A stretch of 64,000 nucleotides of DNA, from the NCBI RefSeq assembly GCF_001431525.1, contig NZ_LDJH01000013.1:183206-247205 (forward strand), given 5' to 3'. The position numbers and the translations under genes were made by a program. Shown piece by piece: positions 40,567-50,789 of the stretch (its first letter is position 1; each line of letters begins with the position of its first letter). The notes below the pieces were generated by a model. That model ran no database searches and was not told the origin of the DNA. It worked only from the letters and a program-made list of their open reading frames with translations. This DNA is from Stenotrophomonas koreensis. GTDB taxonomy: Bacteria > Pseudomonadota > Gammaproteobacteria > Xanthomonadales > Xanthomonadaceae.

Positions 40567-41652
40567 ATGTCGCGCGCGTTCAATTTCAGTGCCGGCCCTG
40601 CAACATTGCCGGAAGTGGTTCTGCGTCAAGCCCAGGAACAGATGCTGGAGTTTGACGGTGCCGGTGCCTCGATCGTGGAGATGAGCCACCGCGGACCGGA
40701 ATTCATTGCCGTTGCCCAGCAGGCCGAAGCGGACCTGCGGCGTTTGCTGAGCATCCCGGAAGATTATGCGGTGCTGTTCACCGCAGGCGGCGCGACAGCC
40801 ATCCAGGCCCTGCTGCCACTGAATTTTGCTGCTCCCCAGCAGCGCGTGGACTATGTGCTGACCGGACACTGGGGGAAAACCGCGGTCAAGCAGGCCAGCC
40901 CCTGTGCCCAGGTCAGCATCGCCGCCAGCAGTGAAGACAGCGGGTTTACCCGGATTCCGCCGCGGGACAGCTGGCAGTTGGGTGCCGATGCGGCCTATGT
41001 GCACATCACCGACAACGAAACCATCCACGGCGTGCAGTTTGACGGGGCGCCGGATACCGGAAAGGTACCGCTGTTCGCCGATTTTTCCTCCTCCATTGCC
41101 TCGGCACCGCTGGAGGTGGCCAAGTATGGGTTGATCTATGCCGGCGCCCAGAAAAATCTTGGACCGGTCGGCATCAGCGTGGTGATCGTCCGCCGCGAGC
41201 TGCTTGAACGTAGCGGGCAGCCGCGTGCGGAGATCTTCAATTACCGGGCAGTGGCCGCACGCGATTCCATGCTCAACACGCCTCCCACCTGGAACTGGTA
41301 CCTGCTCGGGTTGACCGTGCGCTGGATGCTCGAGCAGGGCGGGGTGGAGCATTTTGCCCGGCTCAATGCCGAAAAATCCGCTGCCGTATACGCCGCCATT
41401 GACGGCTCCGGTGGCTTCTACCGCAATGATGTCGTGCCGGCTGCGCGCTCGAAGATGAATATCCCGTTCTTCCTGCCCGACGATACCCTCACTGCGCGCT
41501 TTGTCAGCCAGGCCAGCCAGGCTGGGCTGCTGGCGCTGAAGGGGCACCAGGCGGTCGGCGGGATCCGTGCCTCGCTCTACAACGCGATGCCACTGGCTGG
41601 CGCCCACGCCCTGGCCGCCTTCATGGCTGATTTCCAGCAGCGCAACGGCTGA
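40567..41652 (+). CDS. serC: phosphoserine aminotransferase
   Basis: PLP enzyme of serine and pyridoxal phosphate synthesis, transaminating 3-phosphohydroxypyruvate. The 361-residue protein starts [19 protein letters not shown], the family N-terminus. The PLP lysine is Lys196 ([12 protein letters not shown]). It heads the serC-pheA-aroA cluster, an arrangement long known in proteobacteria, linking serine and aromatic amino acid synthesis. pheA starts 54 bases downstream. Confidence 0.97.
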   Translation: MSRAFNFSAGPATLPEVVLRQAQEQMLEFDGAGASIVEMSHRGPEFIAVAQQAEADLRRLLSIPEDYAVLFTAGGATAIQALLPLNFAAPQQRVDYVLTGHWGKTAVKQASPCAQVSIAASSEDSGFTRIPPRDSWQLGADAAYVHITDNETIHGVQFDGAPDTGKVPLFADFSSSIASAPLEVAKYGLIYAGAQKNLGPVGISVVIVRRELLERSGQPRAEIFNYRAVAARDSMLNTPPTWNWYLLGLTVRWMLEQGGVEHFARLNAEKSAAVYAAIDGSGGFYRNDVVPAARSKMNIPFFLPDDTLTARFVSQASQAGLLALKGHQAVGGIRASLYNAMPLAGAHALAAFMADFQQRNG

Positions 41653-41706
41653 CCGCCGTTCCCGGATGACAGCGGCTGCGGGCCGCCTGAACGAAGAACT
41701 GACCAC

Positions 41707-42846
41707 ATGGCAGCAAAAGACAAGGCCAGCACCAGCAAGGCTGGCACGCAGGCAACCGGCGCCGCCGCGCCGCAACTGGCTGATGTGCGTTCGCGCATCG
41801 ACCAGATCGATCGCGACATCCAGGCACTGATCGCCGAGCGCGCACGCATGGCCCACCAGGTCGGCAAGGCCAAGGGCAAGCTGGCCCAGGCGGTGGATTA
41901 CTACCGTCCGGAACGTGAGGCACAGGTGCTGCGGATGGTGGTTGACCGCAACGAGGGGCCGCTGTCCGACGAGCTGCTGGTACACGTGTACCGCGAGATC
42001 ATGTCGGCCTGTCTGGCCCAGCAGGAACCGCTGAAGATCGGTTACCTCGGCCCGGAAGGCACCTTCAGCCAGCAGGCAACCCTGAAGCATTTCGGCCGCT
42101 CGGCCATTGGCCTGCCGATGGCCAGCATCGAGGAGGTGTTTGCCGAGGTCGAGGCCGGCAACGCCGATTTCGGCGTGGTGCCGGTGGAAAATTCCGGCCA
42201 GGGCACGATCCAGGTCACCCTGGACATGTTCCTGACCTCGAACCTGAAGATCTGTGGTGAGGTCGAGCTGCGGGTCAATCAATACCTGCTGTCGCGCTCG
42301 GGCCGGATCGAGGATATCGAGCGCATCTATTCCCATCCGCAATCCTTTGCCCAGACCGCGGCGTGGCTGCGTGCCAACCTGCCCAAGGCAGAGAAAATTC
42401 CGGTGGCCAGCAATGCCGAGGGCGCGCGCCGTGCCCGTGCCAGCGATGATGCCGCCTCCATCGGCGGGGAAAGCGCCGCCCAGGTCTACGGGCTGAAAAA
42501 GGTGGTGACCCGGCCGATCCAGACCGATGCCGACAACACCACCCGTTTCCTGGTGCTCGGCCGGCAGATCTTCCCGCCGTCCGGGCATGACCGCACCTCG
42601 GTGCTGGTGTTCATCCATGACAAGCCCGGTGCGCTGTTCGATGTGCTCAGCCCGTTCGCACGGCACGGCATCTCGATGAACCGGATCGAGTCACGGCCTT
42701 CGCACCAGGCCAAATGGGAGTACGGCTTCTTCATCGACCTGGCCGGCCATGTCCAGGAGCCGGCGATGCAGGCGGCCCTGGCCGAGCTGGCCGCGCAGGC
42801 AACCGACATCAAGGTGCTGGGTTCCTATCCGGTCGCCGTGCCCTGA
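41707..42846 (+). CDS. pheA: bifunctional chorismate mutase/prephenate dehydratase (P-protein)
   Basis: Makes phenylpyruvate from chorismate. The chorismate mutase domain is at about residues 20-100 (RSRIDQIDRDIQALIAERA), the prephenate dehydratase domain from about 110 (KIGYLGPEGTFSQQA, VPVENSGQG), and the C-terminal ACT domain from about 297. The PGALF and IESRPS elements of the phenylalanine-binding site in the ACT domain are present, so feedback inhibition by phenylalanine is expected. The length of 379 residues is normal. It lies between serC and aroA; a leader peptide of the E. coli pheA type is not seen. Confidence 0.96.
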   Translation: MAAKDKASTSKAGTQATGAAAPQLADVRSRIDQIDRDIQALIAERARMAHQVGKAKGKLAQAVDYYRPEREAQVLRMVVDRNEGPLSDELLVHVYREIMSACLAQQEPLKIGYLGPEGTFSQQATLKHFGRSAIGLPMASIEEVFAEVEAGNADFGVVPVENSGQGTIQVTLDMFLTSNLKICGEVELRVNQYLLSRSGRIEDIERIYSHPQSFAQTAAWLRANLPKAEKIPVASNAEGARRARASDDAASIGGESAAQVYGLKKVVTRPIQTDADNTTRFLVLGRQIFPPSGHDRTSVLVFIHDKPGALFDVLSPFARHGISMNRIESRPSHQAKWEYGFFIDLAGHVQEPAMQAALAELAAQATDIKVLGSYPVAVP

Positions 42847-42897
42847 ACCTGCCGCCGCGCTGGCCGGCGCTGATCCTCTTTCGTACAAGGTCTTGCA

Positions 42898-44214
42898 ATG
42901 TCCCAATCACAGTCTTACTGGATTGCCCGTCCCGGCACTGCGCTGCACGGGGAATTGAGCATTCCCGGTGACAAATCGATTTCACACCGCGCGGTGATGT
43001 TTGCCGCGCTGGCCGATGGCAGCAGCCGGATTGATGGCTTTCTGGAGGGCGAGGATACCCGCGCCACTGCGCGCATCTTCCAGCAGATGGGGGTGCGCAT
43101 CGAAACCCCGGATGCCAGTAGCCGGATCGTGCATGGCGTTGGCATTGATGGCCTGCAGGCACCGGCAGAACCGCTGGACTGCGGCAATGCCGGCACCGGC
43201 ATGCGGCTGCTGGCCGGCCTGCTGGCGGCACAGCGCTTTGACAGCACCCTGGTCGGCGATGCCTCGTTGAGCAAGCGGCCGATGCGGCGGGTGACCGAGC
43301 CGCTGGCACAGATGGGCGCCCGGATCGATACCGCCGCCGGCGGCACGCCGCCATTGCACATCCATGGCGGGCAAGCCCTGCAGGGCATCGATTACGCTCT
43401 GCCGGTTGCCAGCGCGCAGCTGAAGTCGGCGTTGCTGCTGGCCGGGTTGTATGCCCAGGGGTGGACCCAGATCACTGAGCCGCACCCGACCCGGGATTAC
43501 ACCGAACGCATGCTGCGCGCGTTTGGGGTGGCCATCGATTTTGAACCCGGCAAGGCCAGCCTGCAGGGCGGGCAACGGCTGCGGGCGACCGATGTGGTGG
43601 TGCCTGCCGACTTCTCCTCGGCCGCTTTTTTCATCGTTGCTGCGAGCATCATTCCCGGCTCACTGCTGCGGCTCAGGAAGGTTGGGCTCAATCCCCGGCG
43701 TACCGGCTTGTTGGCGGCACTGCGGCTGATGGGCGCCGATATTGTCCAGCTCGATGCCGGCGAGCAGGGGGGCGAAGTGGTCGCCGATCTGCTGGTGCGC
43801 CATGCCCCGCTCCACGGTGCGGTGATTCCCGAAGCCCTGGTGCCGGACATGATCGATGAGTTCCCGGCATTGTTCATTGCTGCCGCCGCAGCCCGTGGCC
43901 AGACCGTGGTCAGCGGTGCTGCCGAGTTGCGGGTCAAGGAATCGGACCGGCTGGCAGCGATGGCCACCGGCCTGCGTGCCCTGGGGGTACGCGTGGACGA
44001 GGTCGCCGATGGCGCCACGATCCATGGCGGGCCGATCGGCCCGGGCAGCATCCAGGCGCACGGGGATCACCGCATCGCGATGGCGTTTGCCATTGCCGGC
44101 CAGCTCGCCACTGGGCCGGTACGGGTCCACGATGTGGACAATGTGGCCACCTCGTTCCCGGGCTTTGATGCGCTGGCGCGGGGCTGCGGCTTTGGTCTGG
44201 AGTGCGGCGCTTGA
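42898..44214 (+). CDS. aroA: 3-phosphoshikimate 1-carboxyvinyltransferase (EPSP synthase)
   Basis: Joins shikimate-3-phosphate and phosphoenolpyruvate in the shikimate pathway. The 438-residue protein has two inverted-repeat domains. PGDKSISHRA near residue 22 and GDASLSKRPM near 119 are the forms seen in Gram-positive and class II-like enzymes rather than the PGSKSVSNR and GDxxLRxRPM forms of enterobacterial class I. GNAGTGMR near residue 99 keeps the glycine whose replacement by alanine gives glyphosate tolerance in known enzymes. LRVKESDRL near 346 and HGDHRIAMAF near 384 are intact. Confidence 0.96.
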   Translation: MSQSQSYWIARPGTALHGELSIPGDKSISHRAVMFAALADGSSRIDGFLEGEDTRATARIFQQMGVRIETPDASSRIVHGVGIDGLQAPAEPLDCGNAGTGMRLLAGLLAAQRFDSTLVGDASLSKRPMRRVTEPLAQMGARIDTAAGGTPPLHIHGGQALQGIDYALPVASAQLKSALLLAGLYAQGWTQITEPHPTRDYTERMLRAFGVAIDFEPGKASLQGGQRLRATDVVVPADFSSAAFFIVAASIIPGSLLRLRKVGLNPRRTGLLAALRLMGADIVQLDAGEQGGEVVADLLVRHAPLHGAVIPEALVPDMIDEFPALFIAAAAARGQTVVSGAAELRVKESDRLAAMATGLRALGVRVDEVADGATIHGGPIGPGSIQAHGDHRIAMAFAIAGQLATGPVRVHDVDNVATSFPGFDALARGCGFGLECGA

Positions 44215-44221
44215 AAGGTGC

Positions 44222-44386
44222 TCAGCGCGGTGCAGCGGTAACCACGCGCACGGCCGGTTGACCGGGAACCTGTTCGCGTACCCACAGCAAGGCGCTGAAG
44301 AACATCAGCAGCACCAGGGCAATGGTGCCGGCACTGCCGCGGTGTTTGCGCGGTAGTTTCCAGGAGCGCGGCAATGAGGCAGGCAT
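44222..44386 (-). CDS. small single-pass membrane protein (54 aa)
   Basis: This short minus-strand frame starts at ATG 44386 and ends with TGA at 44224-44222, seven bases from the aroA stop. It has a basic N-terminus with LPRSWKLPRKHRG, one strongly hydrophobic segment (about residues 20-36, TIALVLLMFFSALLWV) and a short Pro/Val/Arg tail, giving a cytoplasmic-in orientation. It lies downstream of the TonB-like gene on the same strand. I do not recognise it, and no clear ribosome-binding site precedes the ATG. The hydrophobic segment is the main evidence that it is real. Confidence 0.45.
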   Translation of the reverse strand: MPASLPRSWKLPRKHRGSAGTIALVLLMFFSALLWVREQVPGQPAVRVVTAAPR

Positions 44387-44498
44387 GGCAGTCTCGGCGG
44401 GGGCAGGGCGGGCAGTGTGCCCACTTGCCCTGTGCCAGGACTGTGCACCAGTGCCGAGTTAGGAAAAATCCTTCGAATGCCGGTTCTGTCCGGTTCAG

Positions 44499-45164
44499 TC
44501 AGGGGCTGAACTCGATCGGGATTTCGACTTCGCCGGCTACCGGTTGCCCGGCCGATACTGCCGGCTGGAAACGCCATTGCCGCACGGCCTCCACGGCGGC
44601 CCGGTCCAGTGCACGCGAGCCACTGCGCTGGATCACCCGCACCCGCTCCGGTCGGCCCTGCGCGTCGACCATGACCTTGAGCAGGACCACGCCGCGTTCG
44701 CCCTTGCGCAACGCACTGGCCGGGTATGCCGGCGGCGGGCTCTGTTCGGCAATCCGCAGTGGCGGGCTGTCGCTGCCTGGCTCGGCGGTGCTGGCCGCTG
44801 CCGGCGGCACCGCGGTAGCCGCGGCGATGGCGGGCTCGGCAACCGCGGCCGGCTCTGCAGCCACCGGTTCTTCCACCAGGTGTGGGCGCTCCTGCGGGGT
44901 GCTGGCCGCCGGTGCCGGCATCTGGCTGGCGCCGCCAGCAGCCAGTGGTGCAGGCAATGGCGCCAGCGCGATGTCCTGTGCCGGCGCTGGTTGGCCTTCG
45001 GCCTGGAAGAAGGTCTTGTCGCGGCCGCTGAGCCAGCCGATCAGGAACAACAGCAGCCCCAGCAGGAATGCCCCGGCCACGATCCAGCGCGCACGCCGCG
45101 GCAGGACGATGGAGAAGGTGGGCGATGGTTGCTGCTGGAGTTCTTCGGTCATGGTGCAGGGCAT
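44499..45164 (-). CDS. TonB-family energy-transducer-like protein
   Basis: A 221-residue protein with one N-terminal membrane segment (about residues 29-46, VAGAFLLGLLLFLIGWL), a long Pro/Ala/Glu periplasmic linker and a C-terminal TonB-like domain: PPPAYPASALRKGERGVVLLKVMV (core near 145-165) then ALDRAAVEAVRQWRFQPA near 188. TonB proteins pass proton-motive energy to outer-membrane receptors. No exbB, exbD or receptor gene is adjacent, so it is an accessory copy. Two starts are possible, 45164 and 45152 (MTEELQQ); neither has a good ribosome-binding site. It is divergent from serS. Confidence 0.85.
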   Translation of the reverse strand: MPCTMTEELQQQPSPTFSIVLPRRARWIVAGAFLLGLLLFLIGWLSGRDKTFFQAEGQPAPAQDIALAPLPAPLAAGGASQMPAPAASTPQERPHLVEEPVAAEPAAVAEPAIAAATAVPPAAASTAEPGSDSPPLRIAEQSPPPAYPASALRKGERGVVLLKVMVDAQGRPERVRVIQRSGSRALDRAAVEAVRQWRFQPAVSAGQPVAGEVEIPIEFSP

Positions 45165-45243
45165 CAGGGAGAATCAAGCCGGCCCATTGCAGCGGCAGCC
45201 GGGCAGCGGGTCAAGCACAAAACAGCGGGAACGGCGATAATAG

Positions 45244-46548
<1,305 letters not shown>

Positions 46549-46563
46549 TCACGCCCTGTATTG

Positions 46564-46588
46564 AAAAGCCCGCAGTGCGGGCTTTTTT
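46564..46588 (+). terminator. Rho-independent terminator of serS
   Basis: AAAAGCCCGC (46564-46573) pairs with GCGGGCTTTT (46577-46586) around a 3-base loop with a T-run. Confidence 0.93.
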
Positions 46589-46700
46589 GTTGCGGTTGAG
46601 CAGGTGGTGTGCCTTGAAAGCGTACTGATTCGACCCCATTTCGTTGCAGCTGCCGGTTCAAACTGTTTGAATCGCCCCAATTGTTCCGATTCCAGCCGCC

Positions 46701-47696
46701 ATGAACGATCTCAATGACCTGTACTACTTCGCCATGGTGGTTGACCATGGTGGCTTTGCCGCCGCCGAACGCGCCCTGGGGATCCCCAAATCACGTTTGA
46801 GCCGACGTATCAGCCAGCTGGAAACCGAACTCGGTGTCCGCCTGCTGCAACGCTCGACCCGCCGCTTTGCGGTGACCGATGTCGGCATGAACGTGCATCG
46901 GCATGCGCAGGCCATGCTTGCCGAGGCGCAGTCGGCGCGCGAGGTGGTTGACCGCCTGAGTGCCGAGCCTCGCGGCCTGGTGCGGGTCAGTGTGCCGGTG
47001 TCATTGGCGCAGATGCAGCTGCCCAAGATCCTGCCGCAGTTCCTGCAGGCACATCCGCAGGTGCGCCTGCAGCTCAACATCACCAACCGCCGCGTGGACC
47101 TGATCAATGAAGGGGTTGATGTCGCCTTGCGCGTGCGTTCGCGGCTGGATGATGATGGCTCGCTGGTCATGCGCAGCTTTGGCCAGGTGCAGGAGCTGCT
47201 GGTGGCCAGCCCGTCCTATCTGAACCGTGCCGGTCGGCCATCGACCCCGGAAGAACTGGAACAGCATGTCACCTTGAGTTCCAGTGAGGACGAGGCACGT
47301 CAACGCTGGGAACTGCATGGCCCGGAAGGGCAGGTGCGCCGGGTCGACCTGCAGCCGCGCCTGTCCGGGTTCGACTTCCCGCTGCTGCAGTCCATGGTCA
47401 CCGACGGTTTTGGCATCACCATGCTGCCGGAGACGGTCTGCGCCGATGCGGTGCGTCGTGGTGAGCTGGAAGTGGTCCTGCCCGGCTGGCGCCTGCCGCA
47501 GGGCATCTGCCATGCCGTGTTTGCCTCACGCCGCGGCCTGTTGCCGGCGGTACGGGTGTTCATCGATTACCTGGCCGAGCAGTTGCCGGGCATGCTGGAG
47601 TCCTCGCGGCTGGATTGCGGTGGCAAGTACGAACAGGCCAGGGACAAGCGCCAGTCCAACTCGTTGATCGCCTCGCTTACCGTCGATGCAGGCTGA
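46701..47696 (+). CDS. LysR-family transcriptional regulator (CrgA/AaeR-like group)
   Basis: A 331-residue regulator with the N-terminal winged helix-turn-helix (DLYYFAMVVDHGGFAAAERALG, PKSRLSRRISQLETELGVRLLQRSTR) and a LysR substrate-binding domain from about residue 90. The two-residue-shifted PKSRLSRRI recognition helix and the ITNRRVDLINEGVDVALRV block place it in the large CrgA-like subgroup. About 25 extra C-terminal residues end it. No clearly regulated divergent gene lies upstream, where serS converges from behind a terminator, so its target is unknown. Confidence 0.9.
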   Translation: MNDLNDLYYFAMVVDHGGFAAAERALGIPKSRLSRRISQLETELGVRLLQRSTRRFAVTDVGMNVHRHAQAMLAEAQSAREVVDRLSAEPRGLVRVSVPVSLAQMQLPKILPQFLQAHPQVRLQLNITNRRVDLINEGVDVALRVRSRLDDDGSLVMRSFGQVQELLVASPSYLNRAGRPSTPEELEQHVTLSSSEDEARQRWELHGPEGQVRRVDLQPRLSGFDFPLLQSMVTDGFGITMLPETVCADAVRRGELEVVLPGWRLPQGICHAVFASRRGLLPAVRVFIDYLAEQLPGMLESSRLDCGGKYEQARDKRQSNSLIASLTVDAG

Positions 47697-47755
47697 AATT
47701 TCGTACTTTTCATGCGAGAATCACCACCCCGTTTGATGTGCAGCTGCATCCATCC

Positions 47756-47845
47756 GGAGAGATGGCCGAGCGGTTTAAGGCACCGGTCTTGAAAACCGGC
47801 GAAGGGTCAAACCTTCCGTGGGTTCGAATCCCACTCTCTCCGCCA
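47756..47845 (+). tRNA. tRNA-Ser (UGA)
   Basis: The acceptor stem GGAGAGA pairs with TCTCTCC, with an encoded CCA end. The D arm, anticodon loop CTTGAAA (anticodon TGA), long variable arm typical of tRNA-Ser and T arm GGTTCGAATCC are all present. Confidence 0.97.
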
Positions 47846-47853
47846 AGCGCGGG

Positions 47854-47881
47854 AAAAAGCCCCTGTTTTCAGGGGTTTTTT
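47854..47881 (+). terminator. Rho-independent terminator of tRNA-Ser
   Basis: CCCCTG (47860-47864 region) pairs with CAGGGG around a TTTT loop, flanked by an A-run and a T-run, directly after the tRNA. It may also end the opposing histidine kinase transcript. Confidence 0.85.
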
Positions 47882-47935
47882 AATTTCTTTCAGGGTCAGT
47901 GGCAGATCGGCCTGCCCGCTGCGCGGCCACTGCGC

Positions 47936-49228
47936 TCAATGCCGGCACAGCTGGCTGGTGAATTTCAGCGTGGCGGTGGTGCCTCGTCCGGGGTCGGACT
48001 GCAGGTCCAGCTGCCAGCCAAAATGCTCACACAGCCGGGAGATCAGCTCCAGGCCGATTCCCGAATCCCCGCTGCCGCCGCCGGCACGCGCCATCCGGGT
48101 GTAGATCTCGCTGATCTGTTCCGGGCTCATGCCATGGCCGGGGTCGCGGATGACCAGGGTGCCATCGGCATGCAGCGCGATGTCAATGCAGCCGCTGTCG
48201 CTGTTCTCGATCGCATTGCGCAGCAGGTTGCCGACCGCTGCGCGGACGATGCCCGACGGGGCATGGATCAGGCAGGCAGGTGCTGGCGCCAGGTGCAGCT
48301 GCAGTGACTTGCCGGCGGTCAGGTGCTGGTGGTCCTCGACGATCTGCGGCAGCAGCGCATCCAGTGCCACGGGCTTGCTGGCAGCGGCCAGACGGGCCGG
48401 GTCCTTGGCCAGTGCCAGCAGCAGGATGATCAGCTGCTCCATCTCGCGGGCGCTGCGCTGGATGCGCTGCAGCTGCAGCTGGGTGGTTGCCGGGTTGGCG
48501 CCTGGCTGCAATGCCAGCTCGGCCGCGCCATTGATCACCGCCACCGGGGTGCGCAGCTCGTGGCTGGCGGTGTTGATGAAGGTGCGCTCGCGCTCGACGA
48601 ACTGGGCGTTGCGCTGCAGGTAATCATTGAAGGCATCGGCGATCACCGCCAGCTCGGAGCCTGCGCCGGGCTCCAGCGCGATGAAGCCGTCCGCCTGGCC
48701 GGGCCGGACGGCGCTGATGCGCTGCGCCAGACGGCTCAGCGGGCGCAGCAGCCGGGAGACCCCGAACATCGCCGCCACACTGACGGCCAGCAGCAGCACC
48801 AGCGCGGCGATGACCGTCACCCATTCGAAAATGGACTCATCGCTGCTGAACTGCGCAATGTCCATGGCCAGGGTATAGCGGGTACCGGCATTGTCCTGCA
48901 CCAGCGCCACGTACTTGCTGCCGCCGATGCGCAGGTCGTCATGCAGGCCCGGTTCGAGTCTGCGCAGTGGCGGTGGCAGTGCTGGATCGTCCGCGCCGAC
49001 ATACAGGACCAGCCCGGCGGTGTCGTCCCAGTGATAGCCCGGCTCCTGCTGGCTGCGCTGGATGAAATGATCCAGCTCCACCGTGAGCATCGATTTCCAC
49101 ACGCTGCGTTCGACATATTCGATCACCACCGTGCCCTGGGCGATGATCGCCAGGGTCAGTGCAGCGGCAAAGGCCAGCAGCCACAGTACGATCCTGTGGC
49201 GCAGGCTGCGAGGTGCTTGCAGTTTCAT
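47936..49228 (-). CDS. sensor histidine kinase of a two-component system
   Basis: A 430-residue inner-membrane kinase with two membrane segments (about residues 13-33 and 138-160) around a periplasmic sensor loop of about 100 residues. A HAMP linker, the phosphorylated His223 in TASHELRTPVAVI, and the ATPase domain with N box NLLRNAIENSDSG, DPGHGMS and GSGDSGIGLELI follow. Its start overlaps the response-regulator stop (TGATG), so the two are coupled. The divergent pap2-eptA-dgkA operon suggests a PmrB-like role in sensing envelope stress or cationic peptides; this is inference from position. Confidence 0.92.
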   Translation of the reverse strand: MKLQAPRSLRHRIVLWLLAFAAALTLAIIAQGTVVIEYVERSVWKSMLTVELDHFIQRSQQEPGYHWDDTAGLVLYVGADDPALPPPLRRLEPGLHDDLRIGGSKYVALVQDNAGTRYTLAMDIAQFSSDESIFEWVTVIAALVLLLAVSVAAMFGVSRLLRPLSRLAQRISAVRPGQADGFIALEPGAGSELAVIADAFNDYLQRNAQFVERERTFINTASHELRTPVAVINGAAELALQPGANPATTQLQLQRIQRSAREMEQLIILLLALAKDPARLAAASKPVALDALLPQIVEDHQHLTAGKSLQLHLAPAPACLIHAPSGIVRAAVGNLLRNAIENSDSGCIDIALHADGTLVIRDPGHGMSPEQISEIYTRMARAGGGSGDSGIGLELISRLCEHFGWQLDLQSDPGRGTTATLKFTSQLCRH

Positions 49229-49920
49229 CAGGGGTTGGAAGGGCTGGACAGGCGTGCCAGTCGGTAACCGGCCCGCGGCACGGTGTGGATCAGCTTGACC
49301 GCGAACGGGCCGTCGATTTCCCGGCGCAGTTCGTAGATATGCGAGCGCAGCATGTCGCCATCCGGAGGATCATCGCCCCAGAGGGCGAACTCCAGCTGCT
49401 CCCGGCTGACTACGGCCGGGCTGGCACGCATCAGCACTTCCAGCAGTTTCCTGCCGGCCGGGAACAGGTGCACCGGGGTGCCGGCGCGGGTGGCTTCCAG
49501 GGTGGACAGGTCCAGGCGCAGGTCCTCCACGCTCAGCACGCGGCTGCGGCCACGGCCGACAACGCGGGCCTGCAGGCTTTCCAGCCGCACTTCCAGTTCC
49601 GGCAGGTCGAACGGTTTGGTCAGGTAGTCGTCGGCACCGGCGCGGAAGCCCTGCAGCTTGTCGGGCAGCTCATCACGGGCGGTGAGCATGATCACCGGCA
49701 GGTCGCTGAGGCCTTCATTGCGCAGCTTGCGCAGCACTTCCGGGCCATCCATGCGTGGCAGCATCCAGTCCAGGATCAGCACGTCATAGGGCTTGGTCAG
49801 CGCCAGGTGCAGGCCGGTGATGCCATCGGGAGCAGCATCCAGCACATGCCCGCGGGCTTCGAAATAGGCAAACAGGTTGGCGACCAGGTTGCGGTTGTCT
49901 TCGATGACCAACAGGCGCAT
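49228..49920 (-). CDS. OmpR-family response regulator
   Basis: A 230-residue regulator with an N-terminal receiver domain (Asp51 in VLILDWMLP as phosphorylation site, Lys in LTKPF near 101) and a C-terminal winged helix (SREQLEFALWG, LRSHIYELRREI). I place the start at ATG 49920 (MRLLVIEDN); the frame is open 18 codons further but that part does not fit the family. It is divergent from pap2 across a 161-base region with 11-bp-phased TCCGAC repeats, a likely binding site. A PmrA- or ColR-like role is possible. Confidence 0.92.
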   Translation of the reverse strand: MRLLVIEDNRNLVANLFAYFEARGHVLDAAPDGITGLHLALTKPYDVLILDWMLPRMDGPEVLRKLRNEGLSDLPVIMLTARDELPDKLQGFRAGADDYLTKPFDLPELEVRLESLQARVVGRGRSRVLSVEDLRLDLSTLEATRAGTPVHLFPAGRKLLEVLMRASPAVVSREQLEFALWGDDPPDGDMLRSHIYELRREIDGPFAVKLIHTVPRAGYRLARLSSPSNP

Positions 49921-50019
49921 GGCAGTTCCGTAAAGGGGATCCTGGGAAAGAGTGGCGAGTCTGCGGCGCAACATGTCGGAATTGCGTTGCCTGGCAGATT
50001 AACCCAGAACATACGACGG

Positions 50020-50058
50020 TCCGACACGTTTCCGACGCCCGGGCCACCGGCTTCCGAC
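50020..50058. promoter_or_regulatory. three TCCGAC repeats in 11-bp phase, putative response-regulator site
   Basis: TCCGAC occurs at 50020, 50031 and 50053, that is at 0, 11 and 33 bases, on one face of the helix. OmpR-family regulators bind direct repeats with about one helical turn between half-sites. The repeats lie between the response-regulator gene and pap2, ending 23 bases before the pap2 start. Confidence 0.5.
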
Positions 50059-50081
50059 GTGGCGCTGCGCAGTATGCCGGC

Positions 50082-50789
50082 ATGTCCGGTCCTGATCCTT
50101 TGTCGATGCCTTCGCAAAAACTGGTGTGGTGGTGGATGCCGCTGGCGGCATTCATGGTGGGTGAGTCCTTGCTGCTGGGCCTGGGGGGCGACCTCTGGCT
50201 GGCCGACCGTATCTACGCGCTGGAAGGTGGGCGTTGGCTGCTGCAGTCGCACTGGCTGACCGAGTCGGTACTGCATACCGGTGCGCGCAATGCCGTGGCC
50301 CTGGCCTGGATGGGCGTGGTGCTGGCTTGGCTGGCATCGCTGCTGCGCCCCCAATGGCAGCGGTGGAGAAAGCTGCTGGGTTACCTGGCCCTTGTCACCC
50401 TCGTCAGCACCGGCACGGTGTCGCTGCTGAAGTCATTCAGTGCGCTGGACTGCCCGTGGGATCTGGCGCGCTATGGTGGCAGCCAGGCCTATGCCGGTCT
50501 GTTGCAGGGCTATGCCGATTCTCCGGGCCGGTGCTTTCCCGCCGGCCATGCCAGCGCTGGCTATACCTGGCTGGCGCTGTATTTCTTCCTGCTCGCGGTC
50601 AAACCGGCCTGGCGTCGCTATGGGCTGGTGATCGGGCTGGGCCTGGGCCTGCTGTTTGGCATCGACCAGCAACTGCGTGGGGCGCATTTCCTTTCGCATG
50701 ATCTGTTTACCGCAATGATCTGCTGGGCCTCTGCGCTGGGGCTGTACCGGGTGATGCTGCGCCCGCGCCAGACAGGGGGTGCGGCATGA
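50082..50789 (+). CDS. PAP2-family membrane phosphatase
   Basis: A 235-residue protein with five or six membrane segments and the three PAP2 phosphatase motifs in modified form: KSFSALDCPWDL near residue 124, CFPAGHASAGYTW near 151 (with the catalytic His) and RGAHFLSHDLF near 203 (second His and Asp). The C-terminal pair of motifs is intact, so it is probably active, on a lipid phosphate such as lipid A or undecaprenyl pyrophosphate. Its stop overlaps the eptA start as ATGA. ATG codons at 50082 and 50106 are both possible starts. Confidence 0.9.
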   Translation: MSGPDPLSMPSQKLVWWWMPLAAFMVGESLLLGLGGDLWLADRIYALEGGRWLLQSHWLTESVLHTGARNAVALAWMGVVLAWLASLLRPQWQRWRKLLGYLALVTLVSTGTVSLLKSFSALDCPWDLARYGGSQAYAGLLQGYADSPGRCFPAGHASAGYTWLALYFFLLAVKPAWRRYGLVIGLGLGLLFGIDQQLRGAHFLSHDLFTAMICWASALGLYRVMLRPRQTGGAA

